Shown here: one piece after another, positions 34,231 through 45,528 of the stretch
Position numbering within the stretch: position 1 is the stretch's first letter
How the letters are laid out: each line of letters opens with the position of its first letter
Assembly (NCBI GenBank): GCA_904063045.1
Contig: CAJFCJ010000042.1
Location: 85,055 to 149,054, forward strand
DNA: 64,000 bases
From: Dimorphilus gyrociliatus
Taxonomy: Eukaryota; Annelida; Polychaeta; Dinophilidae
Direction: 5' to 3'
The notes under the pieces: generated by a model
The model's input: only the letters and a program-made list of their open reading frames with translations
Database searches by the model: none
What the model was told of the DNA's origin: nothing
Made by a program: the position numbers and the translations under genes

Positions 34231-34696
34231 AGTTAGAGAGCTTCAACTTCTAATGGTTTTCAGGAATGCTATTAAGTATTACATCATTTTTGGATGTTCT
34301 TGTTTTTATATCATTGCATATATCACAACAGCCTTGTCCTTCAGTTTTTAAATTGAAATTACAAAAATTTATGATTACAATAATACTGACTTTTCAGACA
34401 GTCCTGATGAAAAACACGTTTGCATAAAGAGCATGACTCCATTGTTTGCATTAGGCAAATCATTTGATGGCAGTATAAGCAGTTGTCAGACATTTGTTAG
34501 ATGTAAATGTATCTAAATTCCCTCTCTGTATCTAATTTGAAAGCTATACACAGAATGAATACATTAAAACAAGAAATCATTTTCTAAGCTGTCAACTGTC
34601 CTGGAGGTCAACTGTCCTGATGGGGGTCAACTGTCCTGATGGGGGTCAACTGTCCAGGGGTCAACTGTCCAGAGGGGGTCAACTGTCCGGATCCCC
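34231..34696 (-). mobile_element. MULE-5, 5' end: zinc-finger exon and terminal array
   Basis: Minus-strand sequence at about 34510-34400 encodes a zinc finger of the MULE type (CLYCHQMI, then CSLCKRVFHQDC). The array at 34591-34696 holds six words, inverted relative to 31232, in irregular 15, 16, 18 and 19 bp steps. The tip reads GGGGATCCGGACAG, versus GGGTAAAGGACAG at the other end. This end abuts gypsy pol sequence. Confidence 0.7.
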
Positions 34697-36042
34697 ATTC
34701 TTGTTGTTTGTTGGGTGGTAATCTGTAAGGTCATAGTTTAAAAGGTTTTACATCATCCAACAATTCAATTGCCATAGGTGGAACATCTGGTGAGCCAATA
34801 TCAGTTTGATTTGTAGCTATGATATTTTCATAGCTCTTAATGATTTCTTGTAGTTCTTCTCTGCTCTTTTCCATGCTATCTTTGGACACACTAGAGTAAT
34901 TATCAATTTCTATTGTATTTATGCAAAAACTGTCTACACTATGGTTTGACAAATGTTCACACTCAAAAGCAACATCTAACTCTAATTCTTCTATCTCAGG
35001 AATGGGAGGGAGCTCTTGTTCTTTTTCTATTCCAATAGTTTATCCATCTTCCAACTCTATGAGTAGAGGTTCCATATCCATATTAATATCTGGCTTTTTG
35101 GTAGCCATCATGGTTATTCCATTATCCAACTTGATGTGTTGAGTTTCCATTTTCATATCTGTATCTGATTCTTCTTCAGAAGTGGTACTACTCTCTTCTT
35201 CAGACAAATTGATGATAATAGCTGTATCACCATCTAATTCTTCATTTGCATCTGATTCAAGACTTGTCAATGTATCATAATGTTCTGAGTTATTCTGACT
35301 CTGATCTATATCATAACTACTTTCTGTATCTGAGTCAACAATTTCCATATCGAAATCTTCACTATCTGATACTTCCAGTGGATTCTCAGCTGGTTCTTGG
35401 AAATGTAATCCAATCATTCCAACAGTTACTTTGTTATGTTTTCCTTGACTTCTTTTCTGTACTTGATCATTTTGTCTTTTTTGTATAAAGGTTTTAATGG
35501 GTTCTCCTTTTCTTATGAAGAATGGAAGTGAAACTTGTTTTATTGCAAAGTTGATTATTGCACCAGACTTTCTTAAGAAGTCACATCCTAGAATTATTGC
35601 CATATCCAATTTTTCCATTATGAAAAATTCTTGTTCCATTATTCTTCTTGCGAATTGTATGTTGAGTTTTGCTTTACCTTTAGTTTTTAAATCATTTCCA
35701 TCAGTAGATGTTATTATTGGTAGTGCTGTGGTTTCTCTCTTCACTAATCTTTGGTCCAACAACTTGATTTCTTTCTCAGTGATAATGACATGAGTGCTCC
35801 TGTATCACACAATGCAATCACTTCTCTTCCATTATGATTTTTCAGACAAAATTGGAAATCATCTCTTGCTTTTATTTGAGAAGTACACTTGAAATGTGCC
35901 ACTTTTTCCTCTTTCAGATTAAATATTGCAATTGTTCCTTTTGAAGTTTCTCTTTCATTTGGTTGATCAGGTTCAGCATGAATTAATCTGTTGAATGTTC
36001 CTTTATCATTATTTCTTCCATTTCCAAATCTTTGATATGGAT
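34697..36042 (-). pseudogene. Gypsy-type protease and RT-start fragment
   Basis: Minus-strand frames: 36055-35744 has the aspartic protease signature CDTGAL, 35762-35040 has ILGCDFLRKSG followed by a long acidic linker, and 34952-34697 reaches the start of reverse transcriptase. Frame changes occur near 35755 and 35030. It is related to the copy at 52666-54174 but diverged. The catalytic part of RT is missing because MULE-5 lies at that point. Confidence 0.75.
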
Positions 36043-37935
36043 TGTACACATACATTCGTCAGCTATATTCTACAATAGAGAAGTAGTATTGAACCAGTAT
36101 TGTACTATGCAGATAGCACTGATAAAGATAAGCAGTAGTGACCTAGTTTCGCATAGGGCAGTGCATACACATTATGCAGTAATAAAACCTATTGAATTAT
36201 ATAAAGAATATTTGCTATTTGCAACCTAGCTGTACTTTGTTGTATTGTAATTGTAGGAAGTCCTAGCTCGTCACTATCAAATTCGTCCTCTCCAATCATT
36301 TACCAATGTGCCAAAGTACTGGTCCAAATAGAACCTTTCAAGTTCGTCCACAAGTAGTCTTAATAAATGTAATTCCAGTAAAAATTAACCAACAAACACC
36401 AGTATTTCATTCAAAGAATATGTATTTGAGTAAATGAGTTTCTAGTTCTAAACAAGCAAGTTTGAACAACCAGCTGATGGTTAGAAAACTAAACTGACTA
36501 CTGTTAAATTTGTAGGGTTTATATACTTTTCCAATAGTTCACAGTTCACGGATAAAAATATTCACACAAACAAATGTAACAATTTGGATAAAGGGAAAGT
36601 TCAAATATACTTCCATGTTTGTTACTTTTTCTTTATCTTGGAGAACTTTTGCTCCCTATTTTAGTAGGTCAGAAAGTTGCCTAAGATGTAACAATTATTA
36701 ATAGAAGTTGGATTGATTCCAAAACACAAAAATAGGAAAAGGTCAACTTGATGCAGTTTTAATATACAACAAATTATTAATAATAATTGTTTGTGTAAGA
36801 TAATATGTTTCTGTGTAAAGGACTGGTAGGATAAAAGTATTAAACTTAATCATTCAATATAGTATTGTGCATACAATACTGTTGAAAAGTGACAATAATC
36901 TAAAAGCTCCAAATATAAATAGAATAGTGGAAGATATAATTAATATTCATTAAATATGATGTGTATAATAATTAGGGTTAACATCTAAGTTGTAAAATAC
37001 TTTTACAACTTAGTTTAAATAGTGTATGTTGTAGTTTTAGGCATGTAGAGTACTCTATAATACTCTTTCAATATTGCTTTCCATTGATGAATGAAATGTA
37101 ACAATTTGGGTGTATTGTGTGAATTTGTGAGCCTGGTTACAAGCTTATGTGTTTAGTACCTACGAACTGCCTAAATGTGTACACTAGCATTAATATTACA
37201 ATTTATTAATCCATAAATTTATGATTTCGAACTAAAACTAGTTCAATTAATTATCAATTATGCTTAAATTCTAAGTTTAGATTATATTCACTATTCAACA
37301 GTATTGTATACACAATACTGTTCTTTTTAACATGCATTAATCAGATATACTTCCTCCTTATATGCTGATGCTAAATTTACTAACTCAATCAATTGAATAT
37401 CATTATTAAGGTAGAATATAAAAACGGTCAAATATACAATCTACATGTTTTCTTGATTGTTGGACTTGTCCTACTAAAATTGTTACATCTTATGCAACTC
37501 TCCAACCTTTGAAATTCAACTATTATTTAGAAGAGGAAAACAATAAAAACATGACCATATTTAGAACTTTTCTTTGTCTTCAAATGTTACTTTTGTTTTT
37601 GGGAACATTGAAATTTGTGAACTATCAACCCTTAAAAGAGTATATAAACCCTACAAAATTAACAGTTGATAGTTCAGTTTTCTAACCGTCAGCTAGTTGT
37701 TTAAACTAGCTTGTTTAGAACTAGAAGCTCATTTTACTCAATACATATTATTTGGATGAAATACTGGTGTTTTGTTAATCAATTTCTACCGAAATTGCCT
37801 TTGTTAGACTATTTGTGGAGGAACTTTAAAGGTTCTATTTGGACCAGTACTTTGGCAAGTTGGTAAATGATTGGAAAGGACGATTACAGTTGTGACGAAC
37901 CAGAAATTCCTACAATTACAATACAACAAAGTACA
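36043..37935 (+). mobile_element. LTR-B copy split by a second LTR-B
   Basis: The outer copy starts TGTACACATACATTCG at 36043, is interrupted at 36231 and resumes at 37189 to end CAACAAAGTACA at 37935. Without the insert it is about 935 bases. It is oriented plus, head to head with the minus-strand pol fragment, so the two are not one simple element. Confidence 0.85.
36231..37183 (-). mobile_element. Solo LTR-B nested in LTR-B, 5 bp target duplication CTAGC
   Basis: A reversed LTR of 953 bases begins TGTACTTTGTTG and ends TGTGTACA. It is flanked by CTAGC at 36226-36230 and 37184-37188. This fixes the 5 bp target duplication size of the LTR-B retroelement, as expected for Ty3/gypsy. Confidence 0.9.
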
Positions 37936-38587
37936 GTATTTATAAAGAAAACTGGTGTACTGCTCTTGCTGGCAAAATCTATGCATTTGCAAGTTAGAGC
38001 AGTACACGGGTTATATTCAATATGTAGCCAACAAATTAAAATTTATCAAGCATAGCCTTTATATTGACTTTACAAAGACAACAATGAACAACTAGGCCAT
38101 CCATAGCCTTATCTTGTACTTGTTTATCTAGTTCTTTATGTTTATTTTTAGAGTAACATTGAGAATTTAATATTTAGACCATATACAACTGGTTTTCCAT
38201 CTGGACTGGCTTCAAAACCTGTTTTTTAAGGAGAATCTTTGAATAAGGTCTATTTTATACAAATACTTAACAATAGCATGGTGCTTGAGGTAATTGCGAA
38301 ACAATTTGGTATTTATACCAAAATGACTAGTTTTGAATTTTGCATCAGTTCTAAAGTACAACGTTTGAAGCTGTTACCCACTGTTCCACTCACCTAAAAT
38401 CCTCACATTTCTGGGTTTTGCAATATAAAATAAAAGAGAAAAATTATTATTTTCTGTAAATGAAGTAGCATGTATAAAAGATAGCTGGAAAATGTCACAT
38501 GATCAGACACATTTTAACATGCATACTATTGAATAAATTTCTCTCATATTGTGATTGTCAGGGAGTTGAAACAGTGACTACTGAACT
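37936..38587. other. LTR-A scrap, then upstream region of the glycosyltransferase gene
   Basis: 37955-38015 matches the terminal 45-60 bases of LTR-A (GTACTGCTCTTGCTGGCAAA) in reverse. The remainder is AT-rich with no gene. Confidence 0.5.
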
Positions 38588-40159
38588 ATGAAACTATTTT
38601 ATTTCAAAACTTTGATTAGGCTATTTCCATGTTTGTTAGTTTGTTTTGTTATTAGTATAATGCTAAAAGAGGTGAGTTTGCATATTATAGAAAACAGTTA
38701 TAGTATTTTAAATGATATTTTCAAATTGAACAGAATCAAATATGGACATTTGAAAGAAATGAATTCGAAAATGATAATCTGCAAAGTATGGTTGAAAAAT
38801 ATGCAATAGATAACACAATACTTTTAGCAATAACTGATAAGGGATACTTGGAATTAGCATTAAACTTTTACAAGTTTTCAATTGAGAAACATTCCATTAA
38901 AAATTTTCTATTTGTTTGTATTCAAAAAGTAACTCACCAGAGGTTGAATAAGCTCAAGATACCAAATGTTCTATACATGAATGATAACAGGGGAAATGAA
39001 GAAAGTCTTTATGGAAGCTCAGATTACAAATGGAAAACTCATGTTAAAACCAAAGTAATTCTTGATGTGTTAAGAATGGGTTATCAGGTTGTTATTACAG
39101 ATGTTGATATTGCCTTTTTAAAAAATCCATTAAAAGAGTTTCAATGCCCACAGTGTGATATAGAAGTTTGTTGAACATTTTCCATAAATTAAATATTTTA
39201 TGTTAATAATTTTATATTTAAAGGCGACAATGGATGGACATAATATATACAATAGTGGCTTTTACTTGAGTAGACCTACACAAGCATCTATATCACTCCA
39301 CAAGAAAATGTTGAGTGGGCCAAGAAGAAATTCATCAAATCAAATTTTAATGAATAACATAGCAAGATCAATGACACAAGCCAGTGAAATAAAGATAATG
39401 GAATTAACTGTAGATAAATGGCCTTATGGTTTATTATATTTTAATAGACATCCTTGGTTTAGTGAAAAGAATAAGTGTAACAAATGCATCATTATTCACA
39501 ATAATAGGATAACAAGTAGTCAAGCTAAAATTTATCGTTTTAAAGAGCACCTCATGTGGTATGTGGATGAAAATGGTTATTTCTCTGACAAGAATGTTAA
39601 ATATTTGTATTATGAAAATAAATTGCCAATCAACTCTAACAAGGTGAATTCTTCTATGAGACAAAGCAATATCTTGGAATTGCAAAATGCATTAATTATT
39701 GCCAAGATACTGAATAGGAAGCTGGTATTACCAAGATTTAACTGCACAAAGAGTCAATGCTTTGATTCCCTTCTTTCATTTTGTTCTATTTCACAATTTG
39801 CAAAACAGTTCAACAATACATTTAGAGAAAGTTCATTTTTACAGAATCCTCTTGTACCTAGAAACATTCTTCAATCAAAGTCGCCATTTTTCTTTATAGA
39901 AAATGCCATTAAAAATAATACAAAAACTATTTTAATGGAATATCCTGATGTGAAAATTATTCAACCTTTGAATATTGAAAATGGTATAAGTGAAAAAGAA
40001 ATTCTACATCACTTTAATACTAAACTGCTAAGGAAAAAATCTGTCTTACAGTTTTTAGGAATGAAATTTCCATCTACTTCTTTATTATACTCAAAAATTG
40101 GAAAACAAATCAATCTGAAATTAAAATTTTCTTGCTATAGTAGTTTTCTTTATAAATGA
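38588..40159 (+). CDS. GT77-like nucleotide-diphospho-sugar glycosyltransferase (3 exons, 483 aa)
   Basis: Exons are 38588-38671, 38734-39165 and 39224-40159, all phase 0 with introns of 62 and 58 bases. Residues 1-26 form a type II signal anchor (LFPCLLVCFVISIML), so it is probably a Golgi lumenal enzyme. The catalytic domain follows (about residues 45-290): a DVLRMGYQVVITDVDIAFLK block, whose TDVD is the DxD metal and sugar-nucleotide motif, then NSGFYLSRPT. This is the pattern of the Nucleotid_trans (GT77) family. From about residue 310 a second region begins (ALIIAKILNRKLVLPRFNC), resembling segments found in O-fucosyltransferase-like proteins, so it may be a two-domain enzyme. The sugar and acceptor cannot be told. 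No lesions are seen. Confidence 0.8.
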
Positions 40160-40986
40160 GATGTTTTTGAATAAATTTGATTTGTCAGTAGAAAAGATGA
40201 ATCTGTCTAGCTATGCTTCTCTTTTTATAAAAAGATCTTTGAGTACTTTCAAGCTAGGTACTGTGTCAGGTCTACTTCAATATAGGTAGGTAGTATTGAA
40301 TAGTGGAGTGTACTGGTAACACACTTCCTTCACACTATAGAACTTTCAAGGCCTAACCCTAAACTAATATCTATATATACAGTTGAAGTCTGCCCCAATT
40401 CTGAAATAGGATCAAGGCATTTATGCTTCAGTTAATAACTATTCAAACTTGACACAAATTTCATTGTTAGGGACATTGTATTCCATAAACAAAACTCAAT
40501 ATTGTCAGAGGTTGAAGGTTAAGCTTTTGAAAATGGCAGTTAAATAATATGCTATTTTTCTTCAACTGGTTTGGTGTTAGCTAAAAATAAATTGGATTTG
40601 AAAGGTTTTCTGTGGTGTCAGTAGTGTGGTTAATTGGTAAATGATTGGAACACTTCCTTCACACTATAGAACTTTCAAGGCCTAACCCAAAAATAATATC
40701 TATATATACAGTTGAAGTCTGCTTCAGTAGGAATATCTGGTTTTTTCACAACAGTATTTGTCCTTTTCAATCATTTCTCCTTTAATGATATTACATAATT
40801 CAGAGAAAACTGGTAAAAATATTACTATTATATTTTAAAATTAAAACAAACAGTATAGGAAATATTACCAATAGTTAAGGCTACAACACTTTATTTACCC
40901 CAGGACATTTTTTCCTGACCCATGGAGCAGTACTTACTTACAACCCAATAGTAGGAAAGTACACTTATAAATAACATTATGGTAAT
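40160..40986. other. Intergenic DNA with a 70 bp direct repeat and LTR-B traces
   Basis: The segment CACTTCCTTCACACTATAGA through TACAGTTGAAGTCTGC occurs at about 40322-40392 and again at 40650-40722. The stretch at 40255-40320 is a distant match to the first 80 bases of LTR-B. No gene is supported. Confidence 0.5.
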
Positions 40987-41193
40987 GTACTGCTTTTGCT
41001 GGCAAAATCTATGCGTTTGCAAGTTATAAGAATACTGGTTCTACTCAAACCTTTTAAACAAATGTTTAAAAAAAATTGCTTATTCCCAATAATAATACTT
41101 AAGCAAGTAACAATATGAGAGTTCAATAGCAGAGCAGATAGTTTGTATAGCAGGTTGCCAAATTACTAAACTATCTTCCTATGTTGAGGAGTA
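40987..41193 (-). mobile_element. LTR-A fragment, reverse
   Basis: It matches the last 205 bases of LTR-A in reverse, starting TGTACTGCTTTTGC. It is followed at 41200-41270 by a short reversed piece of the LTR-B start. Confidence 0.75.
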
Positions 41194-41449
41194 ACAATGA
41201 TATACAGTACAATGATAGAGATAAGCAATACTACTTCGTCTATTGTAGAATAGAGCTGGTAATTATTTCCAGAATTAGAGAGAAAATTCCACAATATCTA
41301 TACAGAATATCAATATATCAATTGTGAATAACTATAGGCCAATATAACATATTGCTAAGACTCTTGTTCAATTTTTACTTAAATATACATTTTATGTATT
41401 TTATTTTATATTCTAATTAATCCTTTGTCAATACCCTAACACCATTTGG

Positions 41450-41638
41450 ATGATACTACAATTTACTGCCCTACTTTGGTCATTTCCATTTTTGAAACTG
41501 ATACACTTTTCAAGGGAACAACAGAAAGACACTCAACATTCAGAATATTCTTTCATTTTTTTGGCAATTATCGTCTTCATTGCCATTCTAATCTATATTT
41601 TCTTTTGTATGTTATGTTATTTTTTTGGCAATAGTTGA
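41450..41638 (+). CDS. Possible small membrane protein (62 aa)
   Basis: An ATG-started frame has an N-terminal hydrophobic stretch (ILQFTALLWSFPFL) and a long C-terminal membrane segment (FIFLAIIVFIAILIYIFF). No family is recognised. It could be one exon of a larger gene or a chance AT-rich hydrophobic frame. An overlapping frame at 41446 is equally open. Confidence 0.2.
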   Translation: MILQFTALLWSFPFLKLIHFSREQQKDTQHSEYSFIFLAIIVFIAILIYIFFCMLCYFFGNS

Positions 41639-42336
41639 CAGAGATGGCTAATTTTATGTATTGTTTATGGTTTACTCAGCCAACCATTCCAGGCAATAAT
41701 CAATTGTTTCGATGAATGTGCCAAACAATGATTATATTAAATATCCAAGGTTTATAGTCTGCCTATCTCAGATTGACTCTTAGGTCACTATGTGCTGCAT
41801 ACTGGTAAGTATGACTATCAGGAACCCCTATATTAAAGTGAATGTTCCTAGCCTAACCCAAGTTCCAAGTTTTCAATTTTTTCCTGACAATCCTAAATAT
41901 CAGTTGCTGGCTCATCCACTTACAAAACAAGAATTTCTCTCAGCACCCAAATTAAATGTATCATTTTTCAATAATGGCTTGTCAGTTCTTTCTCACCCTA
42001 CACTCACTATTGAAATGTTCAAACAGAGTATATAGTGCTCAACAAAATTTTTCATACCACTGACTTTTTGCAAAGACTCTATTATGAATTATGCATGTAT
42101 ATTAAATCCTGTTTCCATCTTTTATATATTATTTCCATTTTTTTTGGATACATTTCCATAAAGTCTCCTTTTTGCTGAATTGTTGGCCATCATAAACCAG
42201 ATGCTTCAATAAACGCCATGATAGATCTGGGGAGTAAGCTGGCCAAAGTAAAAATTTGCACAATCCAATCTTGAAATATTTCAAGATAATTTGGCCTTGT
42301 AGCATATGAAAATTTACTTATAAAACTAGAATAAAC

Positions 42337-43250
42337 AGTAGCGGGTGAAACCGTACCCAAGTGAAACCATACCCATAAAAATATTACATTTTTTTAATGT
42401 TATTATTTAGAATTATAATAATGGAAGCTACAAAAATAGAAACACTGTTGAAATATAAACTGACAGCAATTTTAAAAATGAAGAAACTGAAGTTAACTTT
42501 CACTTTGGAAAGAATTTAATTTGAAACTCAAGCCTTTTTTCATAATTATATTTGGGCAAAGATTATCATTTTAGATTTAACAGAGGTAATTTCATGTGCA
42601 TTGTAATCTAGATTAATGTTTTATTCATCTTTTCAATACATCTTTTTTAATTTTTTGAAAAAATCCAATTTGGAGACTTGTTGGAATATTTTGAAGCAAC
42701 ATGGATTATGAACTCTATATGGAAACCAGAGAATTGGTCTATATATGGATTATCCATAAGGACTAATAACAGTGTGGAAGGATGGCACAATAGAATGAAT
42801 ACTAAAGTACCATCTAAAGGATCATTTTATTGGCTGCTTGATGAGCTGAAGAGAGAAGTTGATTTGGTTATTATCTATGAAAAGCTTATGTCTGAGAAGA
42901 AGATTATCAAGTACCAAAAAAAGCAGTATATTGAGATAGAAAGAAAAATATTTGAAATTTGGGAAAATTATAGACTTGGAGGGCTTTTGGCAGATGAATT
43001 ATTAGTTCAAACATCATATATTTATGCTCCATAATATTCTTTTTTTTAAATGTTTCTTTTCACTTTTTCCATTCTTTTATCTTTCAAAGTTATGTCTTAA
43101 TCTATTATCATTTTCTTAGTATTATATATACTTTTCTTTAGTATTAATAAAATTAAAAAAACCTAATATTTCTATGGGTACGGTTTCACCAAAAATGGGT
43201 ACGGTTTCACTCAGGTACGATTTCACCAGGGTATGGTTTCACCCCTATTT
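42337..43250 (+). mobile_element. MULE-6, word GGTGAAACCGTACC, 914 bp, 8 bp target duplication
   Basis: Flanked by GAATAAAC (42329-42336 and 43251-43258). The left end has two words 16 bp apart. The right end, read inverted, has four words spaced 16, 16 and 21 bp. Inside only the last transposase exon is left, the same arrangement as in MULE-4. Confidence 0.9.
42678..43034 (+). pseudogene. MULE-6 transposase C-terminal exon only
   Basis: An open frame with RTNNSVEGWH (the catalytic Glu box), SEKKIIKYQKKQY and a natural stop. It aligns along its length with the last exons of MULE-2 and MULE-4. The DNA-binding and catalytic Asp parts are missing. Confidence 0.8.
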
Positions 43251-43400
43251 GAATAAACGTGCTCTTGATTAGCCCTGACAAGAAAACAGTAGTATGAAAT
43301 ATCTCTTTTAGCACTAATAATTTCCTATAATAACAAGTAGTAAGTCTCTGAATACCATCTTGACAGCCTGGCTAAAAAAAATTAACTAAAAAGAGGTTGT

Positions 43401-43817
43401 CACCATTATCCCTATATGATACCAGCCATTGGTCACTATTACAACTCTAAACATATACTCTTTTTATTTTTTTTTCTCTTGCCAAACTCAAAGGAGTGAT
43501 ACGGAATATGTGTTTTGCTTTAAATCTAAGAAATATGATTGTTTTAATGTCATAGGCCTATTAATGGAAAGGCGTAAGCATCCGTCATGCTCAGAAAGTT
43601 TAGTGCCATTTATGTGTATGCCCATGTTCAAGCTAACAATTAACAAATTTCAAATATAATGGTGAAGCTATTAGATGCAATAAGAATTTTTACTTTATAT
43701 TAATCTTTGAGGACCTGAAGTATCCATTCAAAAACTAGCTAAGATTTTTAAATGTAGCCCAATCACAGTGCCAAACATAAAAAAGAAGTGCATTATCTTT
43801 TATCCCAGATTTTTTAT
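43401..43817. other. Intergenic DNA, no supported gene
   Basis: The open frame at 43429-43659 shows no motif. No element is recognised. Confidence 0.35.
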
Positions 43818-44343
43818 TGTACTGCTCTTGCTGGCAAAATCTATGCGTTTGCAAGTTATAACAATACTGGTTCTACTCGAACCTTTTAAACAAATGTTTA
43901 AAATAAAATGGTTTATTCGCAATAATAATACTTAAGCAAGTAACAATATGAGAGTTCAATAGCAGAGCAGATAGTTTGTAATAGCAGGTTGCTATAAGAA
44001 TAGTGAGGATTTATATACTTTGAGGTTTTCCTCTAACATCCAATCATCACTTTACAGTTGCCAAAATGTGTAGTTCATATTTATGTTTAGTAACAGGATG
44101 TAACGAGGTGGAACATTTAGGAAGGTTAATTGAATTATAACTTGGCCACACCCTAGGCAAGTTAATTAAATTATAACTTGGCCAAACCTTTATTGGTAAT
44201 TAAAGATGAGCCTTCAAGCTGACTAATCAGACTTATGTTTGGCCAATATTATAGCATTTTCTTGTATAGGTTTTAAGATGTACATGTATAAGTTGCATAA
44301 AATAATAGAGTTCAAGCATGTAAAATATAACCAAAGTTGTACA
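43818..44343 (-). mobile_element. LTR-A, reverse, with internal deletion
   Basis: Both LTR-A termini are present (TGTACTGCTCTTGC at the left, GTTGTACA at the right), but it is 526 rather than 635 bases because about 110 bases are missing inside (near 43990). The 4-base flanks do not match. Confidence 0.8.
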
Positions 44344-44399
44344 ATATTTTTGCCCACAGTCATATGTAATTTACTATGGAACCTGTCTAAATCATTATT

Positions 44400-45425
44400 T
44401 TTCCTGATTTTAGACTGATATGTAGACTAAAGACAAGGTGTCCAAGAGTATGGGAAAAACCTGTCCCTTATTCTAGAAATTTGTATTGACTAAAGTTATT
44501 AAAATGAACTTGATAGCTAATTTTAAAATAAATCAGGATCCCTTATCAACCAGAAAAGAGTGGATGAAGATGATAATATTTTATTCATGGGTGAGGCTGG
44601 TCCCTTTGAAAATAAAGAACAGGTGGTGTACTGGTGAAAAATTTATTTCTGGATTTTTTGGATTATTTTGAAAGAATCTTCATTAGAAATAATATTTGGA
44701 AAATAAATAATTGGTCAATCTACCAAGTGACCATCAGAACCAACAATGATGTAGAATCCTGGCATCATAGACTAAACAGTCACTGTGGACAAAGCATTAA
44801 TTTTTACAATTTAATTTTGAAGTTAAATCATGAATCAAAGGTTGTTGCCCTTTATGAAAGGTTGTTGTCAGAGAAAAAGATATGTAGGATACAGAAAGTG
44901 AAATACAAGGAATTGCAAGGTAAAATATGTTTAGTTTGGGAAGAATTTGCAAATGCTGATAAAACAGCTGATGATGTATTAAGAGAAATTTCCAACTTGT
45001 ATTTTCCATAATTTTTGAAATACAAATTTTGATGAATATGAAATTCATTATTTTAGTTTATTTTATTATTATTAGTCTATTCTTCAAATTTCATTGTAAG
45101 ATCAATGATTTATGATATGAGAGCTTGGTTTCTAAGCCATTTTTATCCAAAAATCTAACAATTTTAACAATATATTTCAAACATTAATTAAAAGTAAGAG
45201 CTTATCAACTTTCAATTCTTTCAAAAAAGATGATTTTCATTGAAGTACACAATAACTTCATGAGATTGACAGTTTTAGAAGTCAAAATGTTCAACAGTCT
45301 AAGAATTATCCATCTTAGGGGTCAACTGTCCAGAGGGGGGTCAACTTTCTGGAAGGGGGTCAACTGTCCAGGGGTCAACTGTCTGGATGGGGGTCAACTG
45401 TCTGGGGGTCAACTGTCCTTTACCC
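44400..45425 (+). mobile_element. MULE-5 relative, 5'-truncated, with transposase C-terminal exon
   Basis: The right array at 45317-45425 holds six GGACAGTTGACCCC-type words (inverted orientation) and ends CTTTACCC, the mirror of the 31232 tip GGGTAAAG. The plus-strand exon at 44634-45011 has RTNNDVESWH and SEKKICRIQKVKYKE and is intact to its stop. No left array is found before the LTR-A at 43818-44343, so the 5' end is lost. The right side abuts gypsy pol. Confidence 0.75.
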
Positions 45426-45528
45426 GACTTTTATCAAATCATAGAACAGACAGTTTTGTTATAAATACAATGGAAATCAACAATTACTCTGGTGTGTCCA
45501 AAGATAACATTGAAAAGAGCTGGGAAGA
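45426..45528 (+). pseudogene. Gypsy-type pol scrap
   Basis: It reads LSNHRTDSFVINTMEI and SGVSKDNIEKSWED on the plus strand, the counterpart of the stretch between protease and RT at about 34860-34950 on the minus strand. It lies between a MULE end and a reversed LTR-B. Confidence 0.6.

Larger units (their letters stand above)
42040..43400 (-). mobile_element. Tc1/mariner-like remnant hosting MULE-6
   Basis: Minus-strand sequence at 42260-42130 reads LWPAYSPDLS, then LKHLVYDG, which resembles the third catalytic region of Tc1-type transposases. It continues on the far side of MULE-6 (43259-43350) only weakly. It is heavily decayed with no clear ends. Confidence 0.4.
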
